From: Arthrobacter alkaliphilus
GTDB lineage: Bacteria; Actinomycetota; Actinomycetes; Actinomycetales; Micrococcaceae
Reading direction: 5' to 3'
DNA: 64,000 bases
Assembly (NCBI RefSeq): GCF_021483235.1
Contig: NZ_JAKEEC010000012.1
Span: forward strand, 1 to 64,000
This document shows, in pieces, positions 16,377-25,121 of this stretch. A program made the translations under genes and the position numbers. Below the pieces are notes generated by a model. The model was not told the DNA's origin. It searched no databases and saw only the letters and a list, made by a program, of their open reading frames with translations. Position 1 is the first letter of the stretch; every line of letters starts with the position of its first letter.

Positions 16377-17174
16377 TCAGGTCCTGTCTGGGTTGTCGCT
16401 GGACTGCTTGCCGCTGCTTTGCTTGGCGCTCTTCTTGTCTAGGAATGCCTGCATGCGGTCGAACTTGGCTTGCGATTCGAAAAGCATGCCCTGGGCCAGG
16501 GTATCGATCACCGGGTGTGCCTCGGCCGGAGCGTGGAACACGGACTTGGTGATCCGCACGGCCAAGGGATCCTGCCGGCTGATCCGGTCGGCGAGGTTGT
16601 GCGCCGCTTCCATCAGCACGGGGGCTTCATGGATCTGGGTGATGAGATTGATGCGCAGGGCTTCTTCCGCGCGGAGAACCGCTCCCGCCAAGAGGATTTC
16701 CTTGGCGACCGGCTCCCCTACGAGTTCCTTGAGGCGCCACGTGGCCCCTGCGGCGGCCATGATGCCCAACCCTGTCTCCGGGTTGCCGATCCGCAGGCTC
16801 GGCGTGCCGATGCGGAAGTCCGCGGCGTAGGCCAGTTCGGCGCCGCCGCCCAGGCAGTAGCCATCCACGGCCGCGATGACCGGCATGGGCAGCTTCGCGA
16901 TCCGCACGAAGATGGTCGAGTTGATGCCGCGCAATGCGTCGTCGCGGCGGCGTTCCCGCAACTGGCCGATGTCCGCGCCTGACGCAAAGACGCCGTCGAC
17001 GCCGGCAATGATCAGGATCTTGGGCTCGCGCTCGAGGTACTCGCACACCTGGTGCAGTTCATCCACCATCTGCTGGTCGATCGCGTTGCGGACCTCGGGC
17101 CGGTTCAGGAGCACCGTGACACGGTCGTCCCGTTCCTCGACAAGGAGCGTGGTGAAGTCGCCGTTCAGTGACAT
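16377..17174 (-). CDS. Enoyl-CoA hydratase/isomerase, PaaF-like
   Basis: 265-residue crotonase. GVFASGADIGQL gives the oxyanion hole and both hydratase glutamates are present (GGGAELAYA and IGNPETGLG), which favours hydratase (PaaF) over the PaaG isomerase. The C-terminus is lysine and serine rich. The ATG at 17174 overlaps the thiolase stop (TGATG), giving tight coupling; a longer open frame upstream has no support. PaaF hydrates 2,3-dehydroadipyl-CoA. Confidence 0.87.
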   Translation of the reverse strand: MSLNGDFTTLLVEERDDRVTVLLNRPEVRNAIDQQMVDELHQVCEYLEREPKILIIAGVDGVFASGADIGQLRERRRDDALRGINSTIFVRIAKLPMPVIAAVDGYCLGGGAELAYAADFRIGTPSLRIGNPETGLGIMAAAGATWRLKELVGEPVAKEILLAGAVLRAEEALRINLITQIHEAPVLMEAAHNLADRISRQDPLAVRITKSVFHAPAEAHPVIDTLAQGMLFESQAKFDRMQAFLDKKSAKQSSGKQSSDNPDRT

Positions 17175-18397
17175 CAGACGCCTTCCAAGAGGAGTGCCGC
17201 GCCTTGCCCGACGCCGATGCACATGGTCGCGAGGCCGATCTTCCGGTCGGTGGCGCCCAACTCGCGCTCCATGCGGCCGAGCAAGGTGATCGCGATACGC
17301 GAGCCGCTGGAACCCAGCGGATGCCCCAAAGAGATCGCACCGCCGTCGTTGTTCACAATGTCCGGATCCAGGCCCAATCGCCGCATGCTCGCGAGCGATT
17401 GCGTCGCGAAGGCTTCATTGAGTTCGACGGCGCCAAGGTCGCCGACCGTGAGTCCGGAACGGTCCAGAATTTTCCGGGAAGCCGGAACGGGGCCGATGCC
17501 CATGATTTCCGGTTCGCAGCCGGCCGAGCCGCCGTCGATGATGCGGGCCCGCGGAGTGAGGCCGAACCTTTCGATGGCAGCCTCGGACGCGACGATGATT
17601 GCCGACGCGCCGTCGTTGAGCGAGGAGGAGTTGCCCGCCGTGACTACAGAACCTCCGGCGACCACAGGACGGAGCCCGGCGAGGACCTCCATGGTGGTCC
17701 CCTCGCGCGGGCCTTCATCGGTGTCCACCACGGATTCGCCCTTGCGGGTTTTCACGCTGACCGGCACGATCTCCTCCTTGAAGCGGCCGCCCGCAATCGC
17801 AGCAAGGGCACGTTCGTGCGAGCGGACCGCGAAGGCATCGGCGTCTTCGCGGGAGATGCCGTCGACGCGAGCAACTTCCTCGGCAGTTTCCGGCATGGAG
17901 TACGTCATCTTGCCGCCGCGGGACAGCTCGCCCTTGGTGAAGAGGGGATTGGCGAAGCGCCAGCCGATGGACGTGTCGAAGATCTGGCCGGGCTTGGCGA
18001 AGGCGGTGGTGGGCTTCTCCTGCACCCACGGAGCCCGGCTCATCGACTCGACGCCGCCTGCCACCACGATGTCCGCCGCTCCGGCCTTGATCATGTGGCT
18101 GGCCATGATGATGGCGCTCATTCCGGAGGCGCACAGGCGGTTGACCGTAATGCCGGGGATGTGGAGGGGAAATCCGGCGAGGAGGGTGGCCATGCGGGCC
18201 ACGTTGCGGTTTTCCTCGCCTGCTCCGTTGGCGTTGCCGAGGATGACCTCGTCGATCGCGTCGGGATCGACGCCGGCCCGCTCCACGGCTTCACGGACCA
18301 CGAGGGCCGCGAGGTCGTCTGGCCTGACGGCTGAGAGCGCGCCGCCATACCGGCCTACAGGGGTGCGGGCACCGCCAACAAGAAAAGCCTCGACCAT
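17174..18397 (-). CDS. Acetyl-CoA acyltransferase (3-oxoadipyl-CoA thiolase, PaaJ/PcaF-like)
   Basis: 407-residue thiolase. Nucleophile Cys89 in NRLCASG, His-containing GGAISLGHPLGSSG and the second Cys in ATMCIGVGQG are all present. With the hydratase and dehydrogenase that follow it completes the beta-oxidation-like end of phenylacetate degradation to acetyl-CoA and succinyl-CoA. The start MVEAFLVGG is preceded by AAGGATGATCCC. The promoter at 18460-18487 and TetR operator tie it to the paa regulon. Confidence 0.9.
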   Translation of the reverse strand: MVEAFLVGGARTPVGRYGGALSAVRPDDLAALVVREAVERAGVDPDAIDEVILGNANGAGEENRNVARMATLLAGFPLHIPGITVNRLCASGMSAIIMASHMIKAGAADIVVAGGVESMSRAPWVQEKPTTAFAKPGQIFDTSIGWRFANPLFTKGELSRGGKMTYSMPETAEEVARVDGISREDADAFAVRSHERALAAIAGGRFKEEIVPVSVKTRKGESVVDTDEGPREGTTMEVLAGLRPVVAGGSVVTAGNSSSLNDGASAIIVASEAAIERFGLTPRARIIDGGSAGCEPEIMGIGPVPASRKILDRSGLTVGDLGAVELNEAFATQSLASMRRLGLDPDIVNNDGGAISLGHPLGSSGSRIAITLLGRMERELGATDRKIGLATMCIGVGQGAALLLEGV

Positions 18398-18437
18398 GGG
18401 ATCATCCTTAGTGAAGGGAGCGGGATCGGCGAATAAT

Positions 18438-18487
18438 TTACCGACCGTTCGTTCTATAAAGATTACACTGAGCCGCTCACAGGTCAA
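18438..18487 (-). promoter_or_regulatory. Promoter and TetR-type operator of the thiolase operon
   Basis: On the minus strand: -35 TTGACC (18487-18482), 16-bp spacer, -10 TAATCT (18465-18460). The predicted transcription start falls inside the operator 18438-18459, core ACCGACCGTTCGTT on the plus strand (18440-18453). This core differs from the one at paaR by a single base. Confidence 0.68.
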
Positions 18488-18494
18488 CCGTCAC

Positions 18495-19154
18495 TCAGAT
18501 CACCCGGATGCCCAAGTGTCCGGCCAACAAGGGTGCGAGCAGGCTGAGCTGGTAATCATCGACGACTGCCCCGGACAGGCCGCCGAGTCCATTGATCATC
18601 CGGAAGTCCGAGCTTCTCAGGTCCACATCCTTGAGCCTGGCTCCCGAGACATCCAACGTCCCGACGGTGCAATCCTTGAGCACCACACGCGTCGCGGTGC
18701 AGGAACCGAGGTCCAGTTCGTTGATGATGCAGCCCGTGATCACTACGTCCGTGAGTTTGGATCCCCGCAGGTTCAGGAAGTCCAGCTTGCCGCCGTCGAT
18801 CTTTACCGAGTTCCAGGTGCCCTCGTACATCTCCGCCGAACCCCAACGCGGGTTGCTGATCTCCACTTCACGCCACGAGCTGCGCGCCGCCGTGAATACC
18901 GGAGCGTAGGGCTCATTCAAGATGCAGTCCCGGAAGGTCGCGCCGCGCAGCTGGGCTTCGTTGAAGGAGACTCCGTTGAATTCGCACTCGATGAAATCGG
19001 CTCCGCTCAGTTCCGCACCGTCGGCGTCGGCACGGTTGAGACGCACGCCGTCGTACCGTTCCCCGCGCTGGAAGTCCGGGGCGGCATCGTCGCGGAGCCC
19101 GTCGAGCGTGATCGGGGAAATCCGGGGCTGGCTGGGCGTGGTGCTGTGGTCCAT
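18495..19154 (-). CDS. Pentapeptide-repeat protein
   Basis: 219 residues with A(D/N)LxX-type repeats forming a predicted right-handed quadrilateral helix: LNRADADGAELSGADFIECEF and later LDFLNLRGSKLTDVVITGC, LDVSGARLKDVDLRSSDF. The repeat run is broken around residues 80-105. Related proteins protect gyrase or act as scaffolds; no function can be assigned here. Its stop is 8 bp from the -35 of the thiolase promoter. Confidence 0.87.
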   Translation of the reverse strand: MDHSTTPSQPRISPITLDGLRDDAAPDFQRGERYDGVRLNRADADGAELSGADFIECEFNGVSFNEAQLRGATFRDCILNEPYAPVFTAARSSWREVEISNPRWGSAEMYEGTWNSVKIDGGKLDFLNLRGSKLTDVVITGCIINELDLGSCTATRVVLKDCTVGTLDVSGARLKDVDLRSSDFRMINGLGGLSGAVVDDYQLSLLAPLLAGHLGIRVI

Positions 19155-19227
19155 GCATCGAGCCTAGCTGCGACCGCTGACAAAGACAGCTGACAATGAC
19201 ACTTGCGCGCTCTGGCAGGATTGCACC

Positions 19228-19953
19228 ATGGCGCACATCGACTTGAGCACGGAAAGCGCGGCAGCAGGAGGCTCCCGGACACTGCAGGGTTACCTCGCCG
19301 AGCCCGACGGCGAAGGTCCGTTTCCCGGCGTCGTGCTTATCCATGAAGCGTTCGGGCTCGACGGCGTGATGCGCCGCCACGCAGACCGGCTTGCCGAGGC
19401 TGGTTACCTGACGCTCGCCGTCGACCTCTTCAGCGACGGCGGCGCGAGGCGCTGCCTCGTGGCGACCATGCGGTCCATCATGTCGGGCACCGGCCGGGCC
19501 TTCACGGACATCGCGACGGCGCGGTCCTGGCTCCGCGGCGATGCCAGGTGTTCCGGCAAAGTAGGCGTCATCGGGTTCTGCATGGGAGGCGCATTCGCCC
19601 TGCTCGCCGCCCACGATGACTTCGACGCCGCATCCGTGAACTACGGCCAGTTGCCGCGGGACCTCGAGCACGCTTTGGAAGGGGCATGTCCAGTGGTCGC
19701 CAACTACGGAGCCAAGGACCGGACCATGCCTGGCGCGGCCGCGAAGTTGGAGGCTGCGCTCACGAACCTCGGGATCGAGCACGACGTCAAGGAATTCCCG
19801 ACGGCGGGCCACGGCTTCATGAACGACGCGCCAGTTGGGCCTCGGCCCCTACGGCCCCTGATGCGGGTGATGGGAATCAAACCCGATCCGGCCGCCGCTC
19901 CGGAAGCGTGGCAGCGCATCGAGGAGCACTTCGCGAGATACCTCAGGGTTTAA
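19228..19953 (+). CDS. Dienelactone hydrolase family protein
   Basis: 241 residues, alpha/beta hydrolase with Cys nucleophile in GFCMGG, the acid in GAKDRTM and His in PTAGHGFMND. Dienelactone hydrolases open lactone rings in chlorocatechol breakdown, but many homologues in soil actinobacteria act on other esters. It stands alone, divergent from the pentapeptide gene and followed by a terminator. Confidence 0.9.
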   Translation: MAHIDLSTESAAAGGSRTLQGYLAEPDGEGPFPGVVLIHEAFGLDGVMRRHADRLAEAGYLTLAVDLFSDGGARRCLVATMRSIMSGTGRAFTDIATARSWLRGDARCSGKVGVIGFCMGGAFALLAAHDDFDAASVNYGQLPRDLEHALEGACPVVANYGAKDRTMPGAAAKLEAALTNLGIEHDVKEFPTAGHGFMNDAPVGPRPLRPLMRVMGIKPDPAAAPEAWQRIEEHFARYLRV

Positions 19954-19955
19954 AT

Positions 19956-20002
19956 GCCCGACGGCGGCCGCCCCACCAAGGAGGCGACCGCCGTCGTCGG
20001 GC
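19956..20002. terminator. GC-rich hairpin between dienelactone hydrolase and permease genes
   Basis: GCCCGACGGCGGCCGCC pairs with GCGACCGCCGTCGTCGGGC on its other arm with small bulges. It lies in the 53 bp between two convergent genes, so it probably terminates both. Confidence 0.72.
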
Positions 20003-20006
20003 CCCG

Positions 20007-21485
20007 CTAGCTAAAAAGCTCGCTCTTCGGCTCGTTGTTCTTGACCTTCTGCCAGCCAAGCCACAGCACCAAGGCGAAGAACGGGATGGTGGCCAGGGTC
20101 CAGAGGCCCAGGAGGAACACCTCGCCCGTGGCCTTGTCCGTCATGGTATCCATGCCGATCAGCACGGTGATGGCCAGCAGGGCGACCAGGCCGATCCAGC
20201 TGGTCCACGGCGAACCCGGCATGGGGAGGCTGGAGACGTTGCCCTTCTTCTTGCGCAAGGCGATCTGGCTCGCGAAGATCGAGCCCCACGTGAAGATGAC
20301 GCCGATCGAGGCCGTGTTCAGCGCGAGGTCGAAGGCGTGCGAACCACCCAACCAGATGTTGAGCAGAATGCCCACGAGGTAGACGGCGCCGATGGCGAGG
20401 ATGGCGGCGTAGGGCACGTGGCGCGTGGACATCTTCGTCAGCCACTGAGGGGCATGTCCATTGTTGGCCATGGTCCGGAAAATGCGGCCGATCGAGTACA
20501 GGCCCGAGTTGCACGAAGACAGGGCGGCCGTAATGACGATCATGTTCATGACGTCGCCCATCCACGGCAAGCCCATCTGGCCGAACACCGTGACGAACGG
20601 AGAGGTGCCTGCGTGGTACTGGTCCGAGGGCAGGAGCATCGCCAGCAGCGTCACGGAACCGACATAGAAAACCACAATGCGGAGCACGACGGCGCGGATC
20701 GCCTTGGGCACTTCGCGTTCCGGGTTCTCCATCTCGCCGGCGGTGATGCCGACCAGCTCGATGGCGTTGTAGGCAAAGATCACGGCGTTGAGGACCAGGA
20801 TCATCACCAGGCCGCCCTTGGGGAACATGCCGCCGTCGGCAGCGAAGAGGTTGGTCGGAGACGCATGTCCGGCGCCGACCTGCGCGTTCGTGACCACCAT
20901 GAAGGTGCCCACGGCGAGGAAGATCAGGATCGCGGCGACTTTGAGGCAGGACGCCCAGAATTCGAATTCGCCGAAGGCCTTGACGCTGAACAGGTTAACG
21001 GCCACCAGCAGCACCAGTGCGGCAATGGCGGACAGCTCAACGGGGACGTTGGGGAAGAAGAACTGGAAGTAGAGCCCAATTGCGATCAGTTCGGCGATGC
21101 CTGTCATGGCCCAGTTGATGAAGTACATCCAACCGGAGAGGTAGGCGCCTTTTTTGCCGAACATTTCGCCGGCGTAGCTGACGAAGGAGCCGGAGGTCTG
21201 GCGGTACATGATCAGTTCGCCGAGGGCCCGCATCAGCAGGTAGGCGATAACGCCGGCGATGGCGTAGGAGAAAATGAGGGCCGGGCCCGTGGAAGCGAGC
21301 CGTCCACCGGCTCCCATGAAGAGGCCGACGCCGATCGCGCCACCCATCGCGATCATCGTGACGTGGCGGCGGCTCAGGGTCTTCTGGTAGCCCTCGGCGC
21401 TGAGGTTTTCGGAAGTTGTAGCGGTACTGGGCGCAGCCAGGGTTCCCGGCTCACGCTGAAGGTCGGTTGTGGTGTTTTGAGACAC
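20007..21485 (-). CDS. Amino acid permease (APC superfamily, AnsP/CycA/GabP group)
   Basis: 492-residue inner-membrane transporter with about 12 hydrophobic segments. The N-terminal TLSRRHVTMIAMGGAIGVGLF and GSFVSYAGEMFGKKGAYLSGWMY mark the amino acid:proton symporter group that includes AnsP, CycA, AroP and GabP. The exact substrate is not certain. Start GTG with AAGGAA upstream. A 200-bp divergent promoter region separates it from the CPBP gene; I see no distinct operator in it. Confidence 0.88.
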   Translation of the reverse strand: MSQNTTTDLQREPGTLAAPSTATTSENLSAEGYQKTLSRRHVTMIAMGGAIGVGLFMGAGGRLASTGPALIFSYAIAGVIAYLLMRALGELIMYRQTSGSFVSYAGEMFGKKGAYLSGWMYFINWAMTGIAELIAIGLYFQFFFPNVPVELSAIAALVLLVAVNLFSVKAFGEFEFWASCLKVAAILIFLAVGTFMVVTNAQVGAGHASPTNLFAADGGMFPKGGLVMILVLNAVIFAYNAIELVGITAGEMENPEREVPKAIRAVVLRIVVFYVGSVTLLAMLLPSDQYHAGTSPFVTVFGQMGLPWMGDVMNMIVITAALSSCNSGLYSIGRIFRTMANNGHAPQWLTKMSTRHVPYAAILAIGAVYLVGILLNIWLGGSHAFDLALNTASIGVIFTWGSIFASQIALRKKKGNVSSLPMPGSPWTSWIGLVALLAITVLIGMDTMTDKATGEVFLLGLWTLATIPFFALVLWLGWQKVKNNEPKSELFS

Positions 21486-21686
21486 AGCTGTTCCTTGTGG
21501 GTTGAGAAGATTCCGGCCTCGGCTTCACGCGCATCAGCACAAGGAATTCGAGCTTTAAGCCTGTTGGCAAGTCGAATCAGTGGCAAAAACGCGGAAGCGT
21601 CGAAGGTAAATCCGGCAAAACCATCGTACCCGGTGATTTCGGCGGATCGTGACGCGGGCAACAAAGAGGGGCGTTACGCTGGACCT

Positions 21687-22415
21687 ATGGGCAACATTCC
21701 GCCGGCCGGCAGGCTATACCGCTTCACGGGATTGGACGCTGCGGCTTTCGGACTCTATGTCTCGTTGGCAGCCGTCCTCAGCCTCGCCACGGCCCCGGTG
21801 ACGACTTTCGTCCAGCACGTCTTCCCCGATCCCAGCACTACCGTCTTCGCAATCAACCTAGCTTTCTACGCTTGCGTGGGCCTGTTCGCCGTTGCCGCTT
21901 CGTGGCGCGTCATAGGCCGCGACCTCCTGATCCTGTCCACACGTCCGTGGTTCACGCTCGCCATGATTCCGCTGGCGATCGTGGCCATGCTGGTTATCAC
22001 CGCCGTCCTGGTGACAGTCACCGGCTCGGCCAAAGCGTCGCAAAACCAGCTGGGCCTCCAGTCCCTGGTCCTGCAGCTCCCGGCCTGGTTCGTGGTGCCC
22101 TTGCTGGTGGTGTTGGGGCCTTTCGTGGAGGAATACCTTTTCCGGCACCTGCTCATCGGCAAGCTGTCCCGTCGCGTCAATATTTGGCTATGTTGCGCAC
22201 TGTCCGTGCTTTGTTTCGCCGCCATCCACGTGGTGGGACGTGAGGGCCTGGTGCTTCCCGCCGTGGCCCCGTACCTCGGAATGGGCGTTGTCCTTGTGGC
22301 CGTCTACGTCTGGACCGGGAACAACGTGATGTTTTCCTATTTCGTTCATGCCGCCAAGAACCTGCTGGCCGTCGTCGTGATCTACGCGGTCCCGCCGCAA
22401 CTCCTCGGCGGCTAA
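21687..22415 (+). CDS. CPBP-family intramembrane glutamic endopeptidase
   Basis: 242 residues with six or more hydrophobic segments. EEYLFRHLL supplies the EExxxR motif and FAAIHV the downstream His box of the CAAX protease/bacteriocin-processing family. Members cut membrane-anchored peptides or confer bacteriocin immunity. The ATG at 21687 is chosen because the upstream reading frame, though open for about 2 kb, is antisense to the permease gene. Confidence 0.86.
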   Translation: MGNIPPAGRLYRFTGLDAAAFGLYVSLAAVLSLATAPVTTFVQHVFPDPSTTVFAINLAFYACVGLFAVAASWRVIGRDLLILSTRPWFTLAMIPLAIVAMLVITAVLVTVTGSAKASQNQLGLQSLVLQLPAWFVVPLLVVLGPFVEEYLFRHLLIGKLSRRVNIWLCCALSVLCFAAIHVVGREGLVLPAVAPYLGMGVVLVAVYVWTGNNVMFSYFVHAAKNLLAVVVIYAVPPQLLGG

Positions 22416-22488
22416 ACCCCGCCACATCCGGACCGGAACTGTCCGCCAGGCACTTCCCCGCCACGCGCCGTCGTCGTAGGTTCAGTCC

Positions 22489-22926
22489 ATGGCACTGAAC
22501 TTTCAGGTAGTGATCGACTGCAAGAATCCGCATGCCCTCGCCGATTGGTGGGCCGAGACGCTCGAGTGGATTGTGGAACCCCAGGACGAGGCGTTCATCC
22601 GGTCCATGGTGGATCAAGGCTTTGCCACGGAAGAAGAAACCACCACGCACAACGGCAAACTCGTGTGGAAGGACGGCGCGGCAATCGGCCCGGAAGAAGA
22701 CCAGGACAAGGACACCCGCCGCCGCTTCCTGTTCCAGACCGTTCCCGAGGAAAAGACAGTCAAGAACCGCGTTCACTGGGACGTCCGGCTCAACGGACAG
22801 GGCAAGGACGACGTCCGTGCCGCTTTGGAAGCCCGGGGCGCGAAATACCTGTGGACGGCCAAGCAAGGGCCCCACGAATGGCACACCATGGCAGATCCCG
22901 AAGGCAACGAGTTCTGCATCAGCTGA
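22489..22926 (+). CDS. Glyoxalase-like (VOC superfamily) protein
   Basis: 145 residues. MALNFQVVIDCKNPHALADWWAETL and the C-terminal HTMADPEGNEFCIS are typical of the glyoxalase-like domain in actinobacteria. Substrate unknown. It sits 22 bp before menB on the same strand and may share its transcript, though no functional link is evident. Confidence 0.87.
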   Translation: MALNFQVVIDCKNPHALADWWAETLEWIVEPQDEAFIRSMVDQGFATEEETTTHNGKLVWKDGAAIGPEEDQDKDTRRRFLFQTVPEEKTVKNRVHWDVRLNGQGKDDVRAALEARGAKYLWTAKQGPHEWHTMADPEGNEFCIS

Positions 22927-22947
22927 GGGGATTACTAGACTCTGAGG

Positions 22948-23916
22948 GTGAGCAACGACTTCCCCGCCAAGGTTTCCGACGTCTTTGACCCATCGCGCTG
23001 GCGTAACGTGGCCGGTTTCGACGATTTCCAGGACATGACCTACCACCGGCAGGTCGAGCGGGACGCCGACGGAAAAGTGACAAGGGATCTTCCCACCGTC
23101 CGGATCGCCTTCAACCGCCCGGAGGTCCGCAACGCCTTCCGCCCCGGCACTGTCGACGAGCTGTACCGCGCCATGGACCACGCACGGATGACTCCGGACG
23201 TCGCCACAGTGCTCCTCACCGGAAACGGCCCCTCCCCCAAGGACGGCGGGCATTCCTTCTGCTCCGGCGGGGACCAGCGGATCCGCGGCCGCGACGGCTA
23301 CCGGTACGTGGTCCAAGACACGGCTGACGGCGGGACGCAGGAGAAGATCGACCCTGCCCGGGCCGGCCGCCTGCACATCCTGGAAGTCCAGCGGCTCATG
23401 AGGACCATGCCCAAGGTGGTCATCGCCGTCGTGAACGGCTGGGCTGCCGGTGGCGGCCACTCACTCCACGTCGTCAGCGACCTCACCATCGCCTCCCGCG
23501 AGCACGGGAAGTTCAAGCAGACCGATGCCACCGTGGGAAGTTTCGACGCCGGTTACGGCTCGGCGCTGCTGGCCCGCCAGATCGGCCAGAAAGCCGCGCG
23601 CGAGATTTTCTTCCTGGCCCGTGAGTATTCCGCTGAGGACATGGTCCGCATGGGCGCCGTCAACGAGGCCGTGGACCACGAGCGGCTGGAGGAAGTCGCT
23701 TTGGAGTACGCCGCCGACATCGCGCGGCAGTCCCCTCAAGCCATCCGCATGCTCAAGTTTGCCTTCAACCTCGCCGACGACGGCCTGGCCGGCCAGCAGG
23801 TCTTCGCCGGGGAGGCCACTCGCTTGGCCTACATGACGGACGAGGCAGTGGAGGGCAAGGAAGCGTTCCTTGAGAAGCGCGATCCGGACTGGTCCAACTT
23901 TCCGTACTACTTCTAG
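22948..23916 (+). CDS. menB: 1,4-dihydroxy-2-naphthoyl-CoA synthase
   Basis: 322-residue crotonase-fold enzyme of menaquinone synthesis that closes the naphthoquinone ring from o-succinylbenzoyl-CoA. The sequences GGHSFCSGGDQRIRG, GWAAGGGHSLHVVSDLTIAS and TDATVGSFDAGYGSALLARQ are specific to MenB. Starts with GTG (about ten bases after GAGGG). Followed by menE after 9 bp. Confidence 0.95.
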   Translation: MSNDFPAKVSDVFDPSRWRNVAGFDDFQDMTYHRQVERDADGKVTRDLPTVRIAFNRPEVRNAFRPGTVDELYRAMDHARMTPDVATVLLTGNGPSPKDGGHSFCSGGDQRIRGRDGYRYVVQDTADGGTQEKIDPARAGRLHILEVQRLMRTMPKVVIAVVNGWAAGGGHSLHVVSDLTIASREHGKFKQTDATVGSFDAGYGSALLARQIGQKAAREIFFLAREYSAEDMVRMGAVNEAVDHERLEEVALEYAADIARQSPQAIRMLKFAFNLADDGLAGQQVFAGEATRLAYMTDEAVEGKEAFLEKRDPDWSNFPYYF

Positions 23917-23925
23917 GACCCGCCC

Positions 23926-25059
23926 GTGAACATCGATCCTGTCCTGAAAGCCCTGGCCGCCGCCCTCCACGGTGAGGGACCCGCCGTCGAAATCCTCGTC
24001 ACAGAGGATGGAACCCCGCATGCGGCGCCCGTTGAAACGCCCGGTTTCGAGGACGCCGCACTGGTGGTGCGCACCTCCGGTTCCACGGGCACGCCGAAGG
24101 CCACGGTCCTCACGGTCGACCAGCTTGCTGCTTCATCCATGGCCACGGCCATCGCGCTCCGCGGCGAGGGACAGTGGCTCCTGGCCTTGCCGCTGCAATA
24201 CGTTGCCGGGGTCCAGGTGTTGGTCCGTTCGCTCTTCGCCGGCGCGCGGCCATGGGTCATGGACCTCTCAAACGGCTTCACCCCGGAGGCCTTCACCGAG
24301 GCCGCCGAGGAGCTGACGGACACCATCCGCTTCACCTCGCTCGTCCCGACGCAGCTGCAGCGGCTCCTGGACTCGCCGTCGCCTCGGACCCTCGCGGCCA
24401 TGCGCCGTTTCAACGCCATCCTCCTGGGCGGCGCGCCTGCTTCCGCCGCGCTGCTGGACGCCGCCAAGGACGCCGGGCTGAAGATCGTCACCACGTATGG
24501 GTCCGCCGAGACGTGCGGCGGCTGCGTGTACAACGGAAGCCCGATCGAGGGGGTGCGGGTCATGCTCGACGACGACGGCCGCGTCCTCCTGGGCGGCGCC
24601 ACCGTGGCCTCCGGTTACCTCGACGCGCCCGAGGCGACCGCCGAGGCGTTCTTCGAGGAGGACGGCACCCGCTGGTACCGCACCAATGATCTAGGCGAGC
24701 TCGCCGACGACGGGACCCTCACGGTGCTCGGGCGCGCCGACGACGTCATCATCACCGGCGGCGTGAAAGCCTCCGCAGCGTTCATCCAGGCGGAGCTGGA
24801 AAAGTTCGACGGCGTCACGGCGGCTTTCGTGGCCGGGGTGCCTTCGCGTGAGTGGGGCCAGGCGGTGGCTGCCTATGTCGCCGTCGAGGACACCTCCCCG
24901 GAAGCCGTCGCTTCGTACAGATCCCGCGCCCAGGCGGCGCTGGGGGCCCTCGCGCCCAAAACGGTGCTGAACGCGGATTCCCTCATCATGCTCCCCAACG
25001 GAAAGCCTGACCGGCTCGCGATGATCGAGCTTCTCGCCCAGGTGCATCAGGGAGAATAG
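23926..25059 (+). CDS. menE: o-Succinylbenzoate-CoA ligase
   Basis: 377-residue adenylate-forming enzyme, short but of the length usual for actinobacterial MenE. Visible: the P-loop VRTSGSTGTPKATVLT, TTYGSAETCGGCVYNG, YRTNDLGEL and VLGRADDVIITGGVKAS, with the C-terminal catalytic Lys in NGKPDR. It activates o-succinylbenzoate for MenB. GTG start in an operon with menB. Confidence 0.93.
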   Translation: MNIDPVLKALAAALHGEGPAVEILVTEDGTPHAAPVETPGFEDAALVVRTSGSTGTPKATVLTVDQLAASSMATAIALRGEGQWLLALPLQYVAGVQVLVRSLFAGARPWVMDLSNGFTPEAFTEAAEELTDTIRFTSLVPTQLQRLLDSPSPRTLAAMRRFNAILLGGAPASAALLDAAKDAGLKIVTTYGSAETCGGCVYNGSPIEGVRVMLDDDGRVLLGGATVASGYLDAPEATAEAFFEEDGTRWYRTNDLGELADDGTLTVLGRADDVIITGGVKASAAFIQAELEKFDGVTAAFVAGVPSREWGQAVAAYVAVEDTSPEAVASYRSRAQAALGALAPKTVLNADSLIMLPNGKPDRLAMIELLAQVHQGE

Positions 25060-25121
25060 AACACGTCCTCCCTGACCGCCATCTGCCTTCCCCCAACGCG
25101 AAACAACACGAGGTACTAAAC

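Noticed and set aside
19686-22415. 909-codon open frame ending in the CPBP protein
   Set aside because: Most of it is antisense to the permease and crosses its promoter; only the part from ATG 21687 is real.
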